Of a stretch of DNA of 64,000 nucleotides, positions 1 to 11,310 are shown in pieces. The stretch comes from an uncultured Pelagibacteraceae bacterium (lineage in GTDB: Bacteria > Pseudomonadota > Alphaproteobacteria > Pelagibacterales > Pelagibacteraceae): contig CACAZL010000001.1 of the NCBI GenBank assembly GCA_902536925.1, positions 85,845 through 149,844 on the forward strand, given 5' to 3'. A program made the translations under genes and the position numbers. Below the pieces are notes generated by a model. The model was not told the DNA's origin, ran no database searches, and saw only the letters and a list, made by a program, of their open reading frames with translations. Position 1 is the stretch's first letter, and every line of letters begins with the position of its first letter.

Positions 1-631
1 AATTTCGTTTTTTTGAAATTTCAATAATTAATTCAGTAATATTTTCGTCAAAAAACGATGCACCCTGACTGCCACCGATGATAAGAATTTTTTTTATTTC
101 CTTTTTTAAATTAATTATATTTTTTTCTAAGTTATATATTTCTTTTTTTAAAATAGGTTTGACTATAACTTTTTTAGAGTTATATTTTATTGGAAAGTTT
201 CTTAAATTTTCATCATAACAAATTATTTTTGTTGAAAATTTCAAAGCAAAGCGGTTAGATCTACCTAAAACACTATTAGGCTCAAACAAGAAAACTTTTT
301 TTTGTAATATAAATGCAGCTAAGCAAAATGGAAATGTCATGTACCCACCAGTACTAATCACAATATTTGTCTTATTATTTTTTAAAAATCTAATAGATTG
401 AAAAATGTTTAGAAAATATTTAAAAATATTTATCGGAAGTAAATAAGGTTTTAAAAATAAATTAGGTACATCTATTAATTCATATTTAAATTTTTCAGTA
501 TTTATATATTTACTTCCTCTCAAATCAGATACCATTTTTACAGAAAATTTGTTTTTCAAATGTTCAAACAAAGAGGTAGATGGTACTACGTGGCCTCCAG
601 AACCACCTGTTACTATAAGTATATTTTTCAT
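1..631 (-). CDS. murG: UDP-N-acetylglucosamine--N-acetylmuramyl-(pentapeptide) pyrophosphoryl-undecaprenol N-acetylglucosamine transferase, partial (C-terminus outside window)
   Basis: Minus-strand reading from the start codon at 629-631 gives MKNILIVTGGSGGHVVPS..., the MurG N-terminal glycine-rich motif; follows ftsW in a dcw operon. Confidence 0.85.
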   Translation of the reverse strand, partial: MKNILIVTGGSGGHVVPSTSLFEHLKNKFSVKMVSDLRGSKYINTEKFKYELIDVPNLFLKPYLLPINIFKYFLNIFQSIRFLKNNKTNIVISTGGYMTFPFCLAAFILQKKVFLFEPNSVLGRSNRFALKFSTKIICYDENLRNFPIKYNSKKVIVKPILKKEIYNLEKNIINLKKEIKKILIIGGSQGASFFDENITELIIEISKKRN

Positions 632-632
632 A

Positions 633-1742
633 CTAATTTAATTTTCTCTTCGTCAAATTTAATATTATTCCTGTCAAAATTGATGTTCCAACTATTGAAG
701 AACCGCCATAACTAATAAATGGCATAGTCATGCCTGTAGTAGGAAGCATTCTTATATTTACACCAATATGAATAAAAGTTTGCAATAGTATTATTGAAAT
801 ACTTCCAACTAATATAAGTTTAAAATTATTATTTTTTGTAAAATTTATTTTTTTTAAAACTCTATAAGATAATATTAAATAAAGTAATATTATACCTATT
901 AAGATAATTACTCCAAATTCTTCTGCAATGACAGAAATTATATAATCTGTATGTGCTTCTGGTATTCTTGAATTTAAAGTTCCTTCACCTATTCCTTTTC
1001 CAAAAAAACTTCCGCTGGATATTGCATCGCTTGCTTTATCAGCCTGGTAATTATTACCGCTAGAATTATCTAAAAATGACATTAATCTTATTCTTATGTA
1101 TTCAAACTTTGGCACCAAAAAGACTAAAAATAGAGTTAATGAACCCATAACTAATAATGAAATTGCGAAAAGTAATAAATTTATTCCTGAAACAAAAATA
1201 ATGGCAAGCCAAACAGATATTATTAATAATGTTTGTCCTAAATCTGGTTGAGATAAGAGTAAAATTATAATTGGCAATAAAATGGCTGAACTCAAGAGAT
1301 ATTTTATATAAAGGTTTTTTTTTTCCAATGAAATTATTAGTGAAATAACAATAACAAAAAAAGGTTTTAAAGTTTCGATAGGTTGAAACCTAGGTAATGA
1401 GCCAATATCTAACCATCTTTTTGATCCTTTGACCTCCACTCCTATTAAGGGAACTAAGAATAAACTTATAAATGTGATAACAAATAATACGACTGATAAT
1501 CTAATTAAAATTTTTTGATCTAGTAGAGATAAAAATAAAATTAAAAATATTCCTATTAAAACAAAAATTAAATGTTTTAAAAAAAAATAGTAAGAATTTG
1601 TATTTAATTTATCTGATGCAATTATTGAAGTTGAAACTAAAGAAAAGAATAATCCCAGTGAAAATAATAGACTTATTATCAAAAAAATTGTTTTATCGAT
1701 GTTTTTCCACCAATCATAAAATGTATCAAAATATTTATTCAT
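633..1742 (-). CDS. ftsW: Lipid II polymerase / cell division protein FtsW (SEDS family)
   Basis: Multi-TM protein with SEDS motifs (GSKRWL, PEAHTDYIISVIAEEFG, GMTMPFISYGGSS). Confidence 0.93.
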   Translation of the reverse strand: MNKYFDTFYDWWKNIDKTIFLIISLLFSLGLFFSLVSTSIIASDKLNTNSYYFFLKHLIFVLIGIFLILFLSLLDQKILIRLSVVLFVITFISLFLVPLIGVEVKGSKRWLDIGSLPRFQPIETLKPFFVIVISLIISLEKKNLYIKYLLSSAILLPIIILLLSQPDLGQTLLIISVWLAIIFVSGINLLLFAISLLVMGSLTLFLVFLVPKFEYIRIRLMSFLDNSSGNNYQADKASDAISSGSFFGKGIGEGTLNSRIPEAHTDYIISVIAEEFGVIILIGIILLYLILSYRVLKKINFTKNNNFKLILVGSISIILLQTFIHIGVNIRMLPTTGMTMPFISYGGSSIVGTSILTGIILNLTKRKLN

Positions 1743-3028
1743 TCAATTGGTAAATATCTTTTAATTAAAATATTGAATTGTCTACCTCTTTCTTCAAAAT
1801 TTTTATATTGATCAAATGATGCGGCCGATGGGCTAAATAAAACTGTAACTTTTGTTCTTATTTCCTTAAGGTTTGGAATTAATTTAAGAGTATTTCTCAA
1901 ATCTTTTGATAGATTAACTTTAATTTTATTTTTAAATAGTTTGAGGAAAACTTGTCTATCTTTCCCGTAAATATATGCTTCTAAATTTTTAAAATACTTT
2001 TTATTTAAATTAAATTTATCTCCCTTTTTAAATAATCCTCCCAAGATCCATATAATTTTTTCATTAGATTCTAAAAATGGAACAGTAGAAGATAATGTTG
2101 TTGACTTAGAATCATTTATTATTTTTAAATATTTTGATTGATGGATCACTTCCTGTCTAAATTTCAAAGGTTTAAATTTATTAATTGTTTTTATTACAGT
2201 TTTTAAATTAAGTTTCATATGTTTCGATAGCTCAAATAAAAAATTTAAATTTTGAAAATTTACGGAATTTTTAAAATTATCATTACTCAATTTATTTTTT
2301 AAATATGTATACTTATTTTTACTTACATATATTATTTTGGATTTTATATTTTTAGTTCTTAATAAGTCTTTCAATAAATTAGTATTCGTTATTATTGCTA
2401 CATCATTTTCGTTTTGTCTTATTACACATTTTAATTTTGATAATACATAATTTTTCATTGTATTATGTCTTTCTAAATGATCTGGGGAAATATTAATGAT
2501 TATAGAAAATTTTGATTTGAAATATTTACTATAAGCCAGCTGATAAGAAGAGGCCTCAATAATAAAGATAGTATTTTTGGTAACTCTTTTTTCCTCTAAA
2601 ATAGGATTTCCAATATTTCCGGTTAGCCTAGCATCATAATGGTGTTTCTTTAAAATATCATAAAGCAACTTACTTGTAGTTGACTTTCCATTCGTACCAG
2701 TAATCGTAATTGTTAAAACTTTAGGGTTAAATTTATAAAAAATATCAAAATCAGTAATAATTTTTTTTTGGTTCTTTTTTAAATAATTTGATAACTGGCA
2801 TCTATTTATATTAATACCGGGACTTATAACTATATAATCAAAATTATTATTTAATAATTTTGATTTAGAAATAAAAAATTTTTTATATTTATTTTTAATT
2901 TTTTTCTTATCATCATCGAAAATAAAGCACCTATTTTTCTTTTTTAAATATTTTAATGATGAAATTCCAGATTTTCCAAAACCATAAATTAAAAAATTTT
3001 TAATTAACGTTTCATTTTTTAATTTCAT
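1739..3028 (-). CDS. murD: UDP-N-acetylmuramoylalanine--D-glutamate ligase
   Basis: Mur ligase motifs TGTNGKST, NISPDHLERH, NDSKSTT, FSPSAASFDQY. Confidence 0.93.
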   Translation of the reverse strand: MKLKNETLIKNFLIYGFGKSGISSLKYLKKKNRCFIFDDDKKKIKNKYKKFFISKSKLLNNNFDYIVISPGININRCQLSNYLKKNQKKIITDFDIFYKFNPKVLTITITGTNGKSTTSKLLYDILKKHHYDARLTGNIGNPILEEKRVTKNTIFIIEASSYQLAYSKYFKSKFSIIINISPDHLERHNTMKNYVLSKLKCVIRQNENDVAIITNTNLLKDLLRTKNIKSKIIYVSKNKYTYLKNKLSNDNFKNSVNFQNLNFLFELSKHMKLNLKTVIKTINKFKPLKFRQEVIHQSKYLKIINDSKSTTLSSTVPFLESNEKIIWILGGLFKKGDKFNLNKKYFKNLEAYIYGKDRQVFLKLFKNKIKVNLSKDLRNTLKLIPNLKEIRTKVTVLFSPSAASFDQYKNFEERGRQFNILIKRYLPIE

Positions 3029-4113
3029 TATCTAAGTTTCAAAGTTGCCAATCCAATCATCGCTAGAATAATAGAAATTATCCAAAATCTAATTACAACC
3101 GTTGACTCTGGCCATCCTTTTTTTTCAAAATGATGGTGTATTGGAGCCATTTTAAATATTCTTTTACCTGTTAATTTATAGGAAATAACTTGAACTATTA
3201 CAGAAACAGCTTCTAAAACGAACAATCCGCCTGTTATTGCTAACACAATTTCGTGCTTAGTTATTATACCAACTGCTCCCAGTGAACCACCTAATGATAA
3301 AGAACCAGTATCTCCCATAAAAATTTTTGCCGGTGGTGCATTAAACCATAAAAAACCTAAACAAGCCCCGATTATTGATCCACAAAAAATAGAAGCTTCT
3401 CCTACACCCTCTATATATGCAATCTGGAGATAATCAGAAAAAATTATGTTACCAGAGACGTAACTAATAAATGCAAAACAAGCGGCAACTAACATAACAG
3501 GAACTGTTGCTAATCCGTCTAAACCATCTGTTAAATTAACTGCATTTGAAGCTCCAACTAATATGAACATATAAAAAGGTATAAAAAACCAGCCAAGATT
3601 GATTACTAAGTTTTTGAAAAAAGGAAAATATAGATTGTTTATTTGATCAGAATTACTTGTGATATAAAGTATAAATATACCAATCAAAGCTAAAATAATT
3701 TGTAGAGAGAACTTTAATTTAGAAGAAATTCCATTCGAACTTTTTAACTTTATTTTTTTATAATCATCATAAGCTCCCAGTAATCCAAAAGATGCTGCAA
3801 TAAATATTAAAAACCAATTGTAAGGATTTGATAAGTCAGACCATAGCAATACTCCTGAAAAAACACCTAGTAATATTATTACCCCTCCCATTGTAGGTGT
3901 TCCAATTTTTCTAATTATATGATCGCTAGGTCCATCTTCTCTGATTGGATTATGAATCTGTTTTGAAGAAAAAAAATTAATTAATGGGTTTCCAACTAAA
4001 AAAACAATAACCATAGCTGTAAACATAGAAAGACCAGTTCTTACTGTTAAATATTTAAAAACATTCAAAAAACTAAATTGATCTACTAGAATTGAAAAAA
4101 GTTCAAATAACAT
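3028..4113 (-). CDS. mraY: Phospho-N-acetylmuramoyl-pentapeptide-transferase
   Basis: Motifs GTPTMGG, NAVNLTDGLDGLA, FMGDTGSL, MAPIHHHFE. Confidence 0.96.
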   Translation of the reverse strand: MLFELFSILVDQFSFLNVFKYLTVRTGLSMFTAMVIVFLVGNPLINFFSSKQIHNPIREDGPSDHIIRKIGTPTMGGVIILLGVFSGVLLWSDLSNPYNWFLIFIAASFGLLGAYDDYKKIKLKSSNGISSKLKFSLQIILALIGIFILYITSNSDQINNLYFPFFKNLVINLGWFFIPFYMFILVGASNAVNLTDGLDGLATVPVMLVAACFAFISYVSGNIIFSDYLQIAYIEGVGEASIFCGSIIGACLGFLWFNAPPAKIFMGDTGSLSLGGSLGAVGIITKHEIVLAITGGLFVLEAVSVIVQVISYKLTGKRIFKMAPIHHHFEKKGWPESTVVIRFWIISIILAMIGLATLKLR

Positions 4114-6941
4114 TAAGATTTTGATCCAATTTGTTTGGTTATTTGATTTAGTCCTGTAGAATTTGAGCCCTTTATCATTAAAAAATCACCATTATTTAAA
4201 TCATTTTTTATTATATTAAGAATTTCACTAGTTGATTTAAGTATTCTTCCTCTTTTTTGTGTTCTAATTTTGTTAAATGTTTCTGTGATATAATTCCCAT
4301 AAACAAACAACTTTTTGAACTTTGCCTTATTGATATCTTTTGCAGCTTCAATATGAAGTTTTTTTGAAAATTTTCCTAATTCTAACATGTCACCGAGTAG
4401 CATAAATTTTTTATTTGGATTTACTTTTAAATTATCAAATTTCTTAATTGAGAAATTAAGAGATAATGGATTTGAGTTATAACTTTCATCTATTATATTA
4501 ACTTTTTTAGAGCCGATAGTGAATTTTTTTATATTTCCTCTACCGCTTGGTATTTTATAATTAGAAAAAAAGTTACTTTTTAATTTGTCAATGATATTTA
4601 AACTTTTACATACTGCTATGGAAGCTAATATATTATTCAAATAAGGTAATAGGTTATTATTAATTTTAAAATTAAAAGTTTTAGAAGCTACGTCAATATA
4701 AATTATATAAGATTTCGTAGATTTTTTTAATTTAGATAATCTAATATTAGAATTTTTATGTCTACCAAAAGAAATGATATTTAAATTATTTTTATGTGCT
4801 AAATTTGAAAAAAAATTAAAATATTTATCATCTTTATTCAATACAATTGTACCATTTTTTCTTATGTTGAAAATAATCTCTGATTTGGCTTTAGCTATAT
4901 CTAATAAAGATTTAAAATTTTTGGCGTGCGCATAACTAATATTTGTAATAACTCCAACGTCTGGTTTAATTAATTTTGATAAATAGTCTATTTCTCCCTT
5001 TTTATCCATTCCAATTTCAAATATTCCATAAGTCGTATCCTTATTTAAATTTATTAATGAAATCGGTAAACCAAATTTATTATTGAATGAATTTTTTGAA
5101 AATATTGTGGAATAATTTTTTTGAAGACATTGTCCTAACAATTCTTTCAGCGAAGTTTTGCCTGAAGATCCTGTAATTGCAACTTGAGATGCATTAGAGG
5201 AAATTCTTATCTTTTGTGAAAATTTAATTAATAATCTTAAAGTACTTTTAACATTAATCTTTTTTTTACTATCATTTATGTTATTTTGAAGTATTGCTAA
5301 TTTTGCTCCATTTTTTAGAGCTTCGTCTGCAAAATCATTTCCATTAAAAGATTTACCCTTAATTCCAAGGAAAATTTTACCTTTATTTTGTTCTTTCGAA
5401 TTAGTGCCAATTTTTAAATTTTTTATTCTATCTAATTTTTTGTTATTTATAATTTCTTTAAGTATATTTAATTTCCAATCATTTGATAAAATTTTATTTT
5501 TTAAAATTATTGATTTTTTTATATTATCTTTGTCAGAAAATTTATTTTTCTTAATATATTCTTGAGTGTTTTCATGTCCCTTTCCTGCAATAATTAAGAC
5601 CTCATCAGACTTACTATTTAAAATTGCTTTTTTTATAGCTAATTTTCTTGATGGTATTTCAATCATCTTAGATGGTAAAATTGATTTCTTAATACTTGCT
5701 CTGATATTTTCTGGACTTTCACTTCTAGGATTATCGTCTGTAAGATAAATATAATTACATAGTTTGTTAGCAATTTTGCCCATTATTGGTCTTTTTTCTT
5801 TATCTCTTTCACCGCCACATCCAAATACAATATTAATTTTTCTTAACCCAAATTGTTCTTTAATATTTTCTATACTTGTTTTAAGAGCCTCTGGAGTATG
5901 AGCATAGTCTAAAATAAAAATTGAATTATCTTTGGTTGTTCCGATTATCTCGAGCCTTCCTTTTGCGGGTTTAATATACTTAAGTTTTTTAACAATATCA
6001 TCAATTTTTAGATTACTTTTAATTGCTGCTGCAATAGCCATCATCAAATTCTTAATTTGTATTTTTCCAATCAGGCTTGTTTTAAATTGGTATTCCTTAT
6101 TTTGAAAAGTAAACTTTATATGTTGGTAGTTATTTAAAATTTTAATTGAATTAATTTTTAAATGACTATCTAATGTACCAATGTTTAATATATTTAATTT
6201 TTTTCTTTTAGCTATTTTTTTAAAGATTTGTGAATATTTTAAATCATTATCAAATATCAAATTTCCATTTTTATTTGTCAACTCATTAAATAAAATTAAT
6301 TTTGAATTAAAATAATTTTTATAATTTTTGTGATAATCTAAATGATCTCTGCTTAAATTAGTGAATATAGATGTACTAAATTTAATACCATGTAATCTTT
6401 TTTGATGAAGGCCATGACTTGATGCTTCTAAAATTACATTTTCAATTTTTTTTTTCTTTAAATTTGCAAGCATTTTATTAATTGTAATAGCATCAACAGT
6501 TGTATTATTAAGTTTTAAGCTAACACCATTGGATTTGACGCCTAAAGTTCCAATTGAGGCTACTCTTTTTTTATTAAGTTTTAATATCTGGTAATAAAAA
6601 TTGACTATAGATGATTTACCGTTTGTACCAGTTACAGCAATTATATTATTTGGTTTTTTATTATAATATTTATTTGCAAAACTTGATAAGGCTAATCTAG
6701 GATCGCTTACTTTTATATATAATACACCTTTATTGACTCCAGTTTTAAATTTATTTGATACTATTATTCGAGCTCCTCTTTTAATGGCATCATCTATGAA
6801 ATTATTTCCATTAAATTTAGTACCCTGTATTGCAAAAAATATATAATTTTTTTTTATTTTTTTTGAATTAAATTCAAATCCATTAAAACTTTTATTATTA
6901 AAATCTTTTTTAAGATTTTTAAAAAAGCTTTTTAATATCAT
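4113..6941 (-). CDS. murE/murF: Fused MurE-MurF: UDP-MurNAc-tripeptide ligase and D-Ala-D-Ala adding enzyme in one 942-aa ORF
   Basis: N-terminal half carries TGTNGKSS, DHLDYH, DYAHTPEAL and DNPRSE (MurE); C-terminal half has a second Mur ligase set, TGSSGKTS, NSFNNKFGLP, NISYAH, DESYNSNP (MurF). Confidence 0.92.
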   Translation of the reverse strand: MILKSFFKNLKKDFNNKSFNGFEFNSKKIKKNYIFFAIQGTKFNGNNFIDDAIKRGARIIVSNKFKTGVNKGVLYIKVSDPRLALSSFANKYYNKKPNNIIAVTGTNGKSSIVNFYYQILKLNKKRVASIGTLGVKSNGVSLKLNNTTVDAITINKMLANLKKKKIENVILEASSHGLHQKRLHGIKFSTSIFTNLSRDHLDYHKNYKNYFNSKLILFNELTNKNGNLIFDNDLKYSQIFKKIAKRKKLNILNIGTLDSHLKINSIKILNNYQHIKFTFQNKEYQFKTSLIGKIQIKNLMMAIAAAIKSNLKIDDIVKKLKYIKPAKGRLEIIGTTKDNSIFILDYAHTPEALKTSIENIKEQFGLRKINIVFGCGGERDKEKRPIMGKIANKLCNYIYLTDDNPRSESPENIRASIKKSILPSKMIEIPSRKLAIKKAILNSKSDEVLIIAGKGHENTQEYIKKNKFSDKDNIKKSIILKNKILSNDWKLNILKEIINNKKLDRIKNLKIGTNSKEQNKGKIFLGIKGKSFNGNDFADEALKNGAKLAILQNNINDSKKKINVKSTLRLLIKFSQKIRISSNASQVAITGSSGKTSLKELLGQCLQKNYSTIFSKNSFNNKFGLPISLINLNKDTTYGIFEIGMDKKGEIDYLSKLIKPDVGVITNISYAHAKNFKSLLDIAKAKSEIIFNIRKNGTIVLNKDDKYFNFFSNLAHKNNLNIISFGRHKNSNIRLSKLKKSTKSYIIYIDVASKTFNFKINNNLLPYLNNILASIAVCKSLNIIDKLKSNFFSNYKIPSGRGNIKKFTIGSKKVNIIDESYNSNPLSLNFSIKKFDNLKVNPNKKFMLLGDMLELGKFSKKLHIEAAKDINKAKFKKLFVYGNYITETFNKIRTQKRGRILKSTSEILNIIKNDLNNGDFLMIKGSNSTGLNQITKQIGSKS

Positions 6942-6952
6942 TATGAAATTTC

Positions 6953-8584
6953 TTAATATTTTATGGCTAAAATAGGCCCAATTTTTTCAATTATATTTTT
7001 GGCAACTTCAACAGAAGTCCAGCCAGCAGTATTAAAAGGTGTACCTGTTATCTTCCTTTTTTTACCATCATTATATTCATAAATATAAGTTTCACTCAAT
7101 TTTGGTTCATCTAACAAAACAATTAAAACATATTTTGGAGAAGATATTGGAAAAATTGAAGCAAAAGTATTTATTTTTTTCTTAGAATATTTACCCTTAA
7201 TAGATTTTTGAGCTGTTCCTGTTTTTCCAGCAATTTCATAACCAGCAATATTTGCTAAATTAGCTGTGCCCTGTTCGGATGTTACAATTTTTCTCAATAT
7301 TTCATTAATTTTATTGGAATTTTCTTGTGTTATTATTTGCTCACCTCTTTTTAAATTTTTCTCTTTTTTAATTAAAGTTGGTTTTATTTTATATCCACCA
7401 TTTGCAATTATTGCATAGGCTTTTGCAAGTTGAAGTGGTGTGGTTGTAATACCATGACCATATGCTGATGTAGCTAATTTACATTTTCCCCATTTGAAGG
7501 GAATTGGATTTCCAACTTCCTCTATATCAAATTGTATTTTATTTAATAAATCTAAATTTTCTAGAAAATCTTTAAAATTTTCTAAACCGACTTTCTGAGC
7601 AATTTTGATTGAACCAATATTTCCAGATCTAATTAATATTTCTTCAGCAGTAAGACTTGATGGAATGTCCATATCATATTCAGAGATTGACCTTCCGGCA
7701 CATTTTATTTTTTTTGGTAAATTTTTAAAAAGAGTATCTTCTTGGATAACATTTTGTTGAAGCCCAGCAGCCAATGTAAATGTTTTAAAAACTGATCCAA
7801 GTTCATAAACACCTTTTGTGGATCTGTTTATAAATTTTCTATCAGAAATGTCTTCTCTTTTATTTAAATCAAAATCTGGTAAAGAAACCATTGAATGAAT
7901 CTCACCACTGTTAACATTCATTAAAATAGCTGTACTTCCATAACTATTAAAAATTTCTTGAAATTTTATTAGTTCCTCTCTTATCAAATATTGTATTTCA
8001 GTATCTAAAGAAAGCTTTAATGGCTTGTTTGAAGTTGTTAATTCATAGTCAAAAGATTTTTCTATACCAGACACACCATTGTTATCTGTATCAATCTGTC
8101 CCAATATATGACTGAATAGATTACCGTTAGGATAAACACGAGCAATGTTTTCTTCCTCTTTAAACGATTTTTCTCCTAGTAATTTTATTTTTTCAAGTTT
8201 TGCTGGAGATATTTTCTTTTTGACATAAAAAAATTTTTTTCCATTGATTTCCTTTTCAAAATTCTTGTCAGGAAATATTAATTTTAAAGAAATTAATAAT
8301 TTTTCTTTGTTAATTAGCTGATTTGGATTTATGCCCAAATTAGTCACACGCACGGTTTTAGCAATAATATTTCCATTTCTATCCATGATAGATGCTCTAT
8401 ATTTCTCTTTTTCTTTTACAGTTTGAGTTTGATTTGTTTTCTTAAATCCTAAATAGATAGTTTTAGATGTAAAAATAATTGTAATTATAAAAAAAATGAA
8501 AAAAATGAATGATATACGTTCAAAAGATATTTTTAAATTTGATCTATTTGCTTCAAATTTAAAATTTTCGTCAATATTATTCAT
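6953..8584 (-). CDS. ftsI: Peptidoglycan D,D-transpeptidase FtsI / PBP3
   Basis: Single N-terminal TM, transpeptidase motifs ELGSVFKTFT (SxxK), SGN, AGKTGTAQK (KTG). Confidence 0.92.
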   Translation of the reverse strand: MNNIDENFKFEANRSNLKISFERISFIFFIFFIITIIFTSKTIYLGFKKTNQTQTVKEKEKYRASIMDRNGNIIAKTVRVTNLGINPNQLINKEKLLISLKLIFPDKNFEKEINGKKFFYVKKKISPAKLEKIKLLGEKSFKEEENIARVYPNGNLFSHILGQIDTDNNGVSGIEKSFDYELTTSNKPLKLSLDTEIQYLIREELIKFQEIFNSYGSTAILMNVNSGEIHSMVSLPDFDLNKREDISDRKFINRSTKGVYELGSVFKTFTLAAGLQQNVIQEDTLFKNLPKKIKCAGRSISEYDMDIPSSLTAEEILIRSGNIGSIKIAQKVGLENFKDFLENLDLLNKIQFDIEEVGNPIPFKWGKCKLATSAYGHGITTTPLQLAKAYAIIANGGYKIKPTLIKKEKNLKRGEQIITQENSNKINEILRKIVTSEQGTANLANIAGYEIAGKTGTAQKSIKGKYSKKKINTFASIFPISSPKYVLIVLLDEPKLSETYIYEYNDGKKRKITGTPFNTAGWTSVEVAKNIIEKIGPILAIKY

Positions 8585-8849
8585 TATTAAATTTAAGAAT
8601 TTTTAAATCTGTAATTTTTTTTTTTTTTAATTCTTTATCAAAATATATTCTGGAATATTCCATTAACTTATTTGGTGATGTAAGATAGTTGAAATCAAAT
8701 AAAACTAACTCATAAATATCATTGAGAGCTCTGATGTCTTCTTGAATTTCAAAAATTTGTTTATCAAGCTTTTTTGTCGAATTTTTTGTATAAGCAGTTG
8801 AGATTATAAGAATAATAATTGGTATAAATAAAAGAATTTTTTTATGCAT
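8577..8849 (-). CDS. ftsL: FtsL-like small bitopic division protein
   Basis: 90 aa, one N-terminal TM then coiled-coil-like region; lies between rsmH and ftsI as ftsL does. Confidence 0.6.
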   Translation of the reverse strand: MHKKILLFIPIIILIISTAYTKNSTKKLDKQIFEIQEDIRALNDIYELVLFDFNYLTSPNKLMEYSRIYFDKELKKKKITDLKILKFNNE

Positions 8850-9834
8850 TAAAGTTCAAATTTTCTATATCTATTAAATAATTAAAATTACTAATAAATT
8901 TTTTAAAGTTACATCCATTTTCTAATTTGTATGCAAATCTAAGTTTTGCTGATCTTGAGGGAGGATTAATATTAATCTCAATTGATGATGGAGTTATTGG
9001 TTTTTTTTTGGTTAAATTAAAATACTTTTTAGTTGAATTACTTTTCGGTAAATACCTAGAAGAATTTTTTACTTCTGAGTATTCTTTAAAAAAAAACTTT
9101 ACTATTTTATCCTCGATAGAATGAAAAGTAATAACTGCTATTACTCCGCCAACTGGCAAAATATCATAAGCTTTTATTAAACCATATATCAGCTCGGTTA
9201 TCTCTTTATTTACAAAAATTCTAAGAGCTTGAAAAACTTTAGTGGATTTATTTTTTCCACTTTTCTTTTTTTTTACACCTTCAATGATTTCTACTAAATT
9301 TTCAGTTTTAATTTTTTTATTTTTTCTTAATTGTACTATTTTTTTTGATATTGGTTTTGCATATTTTTCATCTCCAAAATACTTGAAGATTTTAAAAAGA
9401 TTTTGTTGGCTCATTTTTGATATTACATCATCACAAGAAAAATCATTTAATCCCATCCTCATATCTAGTTTGCCTTTGCTATTAAAAGATATGCCTCTAT
9501 TTAGATCAGAAATCTGATTTAATGAATATCCCAGATCAAAAATAATTGCTTTAATATTATCTTCCTTTATTTGACCAATATCCGAAAATTTTTTGTTATA
9601 AAATTTAAATCTTTTTTTATACTTTGTGTGGAATTGATTAGCTATACTATTGACAGAATTATCTCTATCTAGTGCTATTATATTATTTAAGTTATTCTCT
9701 AATATCTTTTTTGAACAACCGCCCGCACCAAATGTGCAATCGATAAATGTGCCACCATAAAGAGGGGAAATAATACTAACTAATTCGTTTAGTAATACTG
9801 GAAAATGTTTTTCCAGATTTATGGTGGCATTCAT
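8842..9834 (-). CDS. rsmH: 16S rRNA (cytosine(1402)-N(4))-methyltransferase
   Basis: HFPVLLNE, DCTFGAGGCSKKIL, DLGYSLNQ, FHSIEDKIVK, RSAKLRFA motifs. Confidence 0.95.
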   Translation of the reverse strand: MNATINLEKHFPVLLNELVSIISPLYGGTFIDCTFGAGGCSKKILENNLNNIIALDRDNSVNSIANQFHTKYKKRFKFYNKKFSDIGQIKEDNIKAIIFDLGYSLNQISDLNRGISFNSKGKLDMRMGLNDFSCDDVISKMSQQNLFKIFKYFGDEKYAKPISKKIVQLRKNKKIKTENLVEIIEGVKKKKSGKNKSTKVFQALRIFVNKEITELIYGLIKAYDILPVGGVIAVITFHSIEDKIVKFFFKEYSEVKNSSRYLPKSNSTKKYFNLTKKKPITPSSIEININPPSRSAKLRFAYKLENGCNFKKFISNFNYLIDIENLNFNA

Positions 9835-9852
9835 TTATTTTTTTGAAGACCA

Positions 9853-11298
9853 TTAATTCTTTTGTCTTCTCAAAAATGCTGGAATTTCTAAATCTTCTTC
9901 TTCCTCAGATTTTATCTCTTCTGGTGAAGTTGATAACTCCTCGTTAGCATCCGAATTAAACAGCTCTGGGGTATCATCATCACTCAACTCAAAATTCTCC
10001 AAACCATTATTTTCAGATACTTGCTCGTCTACATTGCTTTCAAATTCAGAGTTTACTGAGCTGTCTACGGGTGCTCGAGTTTGCTCTAAATCCTCAGCGT
10101 TTATAGTGCTTGATGACTCGTTTGCATAACTAGTATCTATACTTTTAGAACTCAATTCTTCATTTTTCTCTTCTTCCTCTATTTTAAGAGCGTTAGCTCC
10201 ATTAGTAATAATTGAATTATTATTTGTAAATTGGAAAGATTGAGTTGATACAGAATTTGAAAACTCAGAATAACCTGGATTTCTATTTTGAATTCTATGT
10301 ACCATGTTTATTACTGATTTAGGCTCGGGTTGTTGTCCATCTAATGCAGTAGCAACAATAGAAACTCTCATTAATCCATCTAAACTATCATCCGTTATTG
10401 CTCCTATAATTAATTCTGCCTCTGGATCGACTTCGGCTCTTACTTTATTCACAGCTTCATCCACTTCAAATAATTTTAAATCTTTACCTCCAGTGATATT
10501 AACTAAAAGTCCTTTTGCCCCTTTTAAAGAATAATCGTCAATCAATGGATTATTAATTGCTGACTCAGCAGCTTTGACAGCTCTTCCTTCTCCTTCAGCT
10601 TGACCTGTACCCATCATGGCTTTGCCCATTGAACTCATAACAGTTTCAACATCAGCAAAATCAAGATTTATAAGCCCTGGTCTAACCATTAAATCAGTTA
10701 TACTTTGAACACCATGAAGCAAAACATCATTTGATAAAGCAAAAGATTCTTCAAAAGTTGTTTGTTCACTTGCAATCTTGAATAAATTTTGGTTTGGAAC
10801 AACTATAATAGTATCAACATGTTTTCGAAGTTCTTCTAAGCCTTGTTGAGCTTTTCTCATTCTTGATGGACCTTCATATAAAAATGGAAGTGTTATAACC
10901 CCGACTGTTAAGATATTAAGTTCTTTTGCAGCTCTAGCAATTACATGAGCAGATCCAGTTCCAGTCCCACCTCCCATGCCTGCGGTTATAAAAACCATAT
11001 TTGCACCTTGCAATATATTTACAATTTCATTTAAAGATTCATCTGCAGCAGCTTGACCTATATCTAGTTTTGCACCTGCTCCTAGTCCTTTAGTTAAATT
11101 TAATCCCATTTGTATTTTTGTTTGTGCCTTACTTAATCTTAAATCTTGAGCATCTGTATTAACTGCAATAAACTCAACACCCTGAAGACCAGCCTCAATC
11201 ATTCCATTGATTGCATTTCCACCCGCTCCTCCTACTCCTAATACTAGAATTCTAGGTTTTAGTTCTTTTATATCTGGTGTTTTAAAGTTTATTGTCAT
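9853..11298 (-). CDS. ftsZ: Cell division GTPase FtsZ
   Basis: [18 protein letters not shown] tubulin signature, long acidic linker, conserved C-terminal peptide (EIPAFLRRQ). Confidence 0.97.
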   Translation of the reverse strand: MTINFKTPDIKELKPRILVLGVGGAGGNAINGMIEAGLQGVEFIAVNTDAQDLRLSKAQTKIQMGLNLTKGLGAGAKLDIGQAAADESLNEIVNILQGANMVFITAGMGGGTGTGSAHVIARAAKELNILTVGVITLPFLYEGPSRMRKAQQGLEELRKHVDTIIVVPNQNLFKIASEQTTFEESFALSNDVLLHGVQSITDLMVRPGLINLDFADVETVMSSMGKAMMGTGQAEGEGRAVKAAESAINNPLIDDYSLKGAKGLLVNITGGKDLKLFEVDEAVNKVRAEVDPEAELIIGAITDDSLDGLMRVSIVATALDGQQPEPKSVINMVHRIQNRNPGYSEFSNSVSTQSFQFTNNNSIITNGANALKIEEEEKNEELSSKSIDTSYANESSSTINAEDLEQTRAPVDSSVNSEFESNVDEQVSENNGLENFELSDDDTPELFNSDANEELSTSPEEIKSEEEEDLEIPAFLRRQKN

Positions 11299-11310
11299 AT
11301 TTCTCCCCTT

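Noticed and set aside
9242-9517. 91-aa plus-strand ORF
   Set aside because: Antisense to rsmH; Phe/Leu-rich artefact of AT-rich coding sequence
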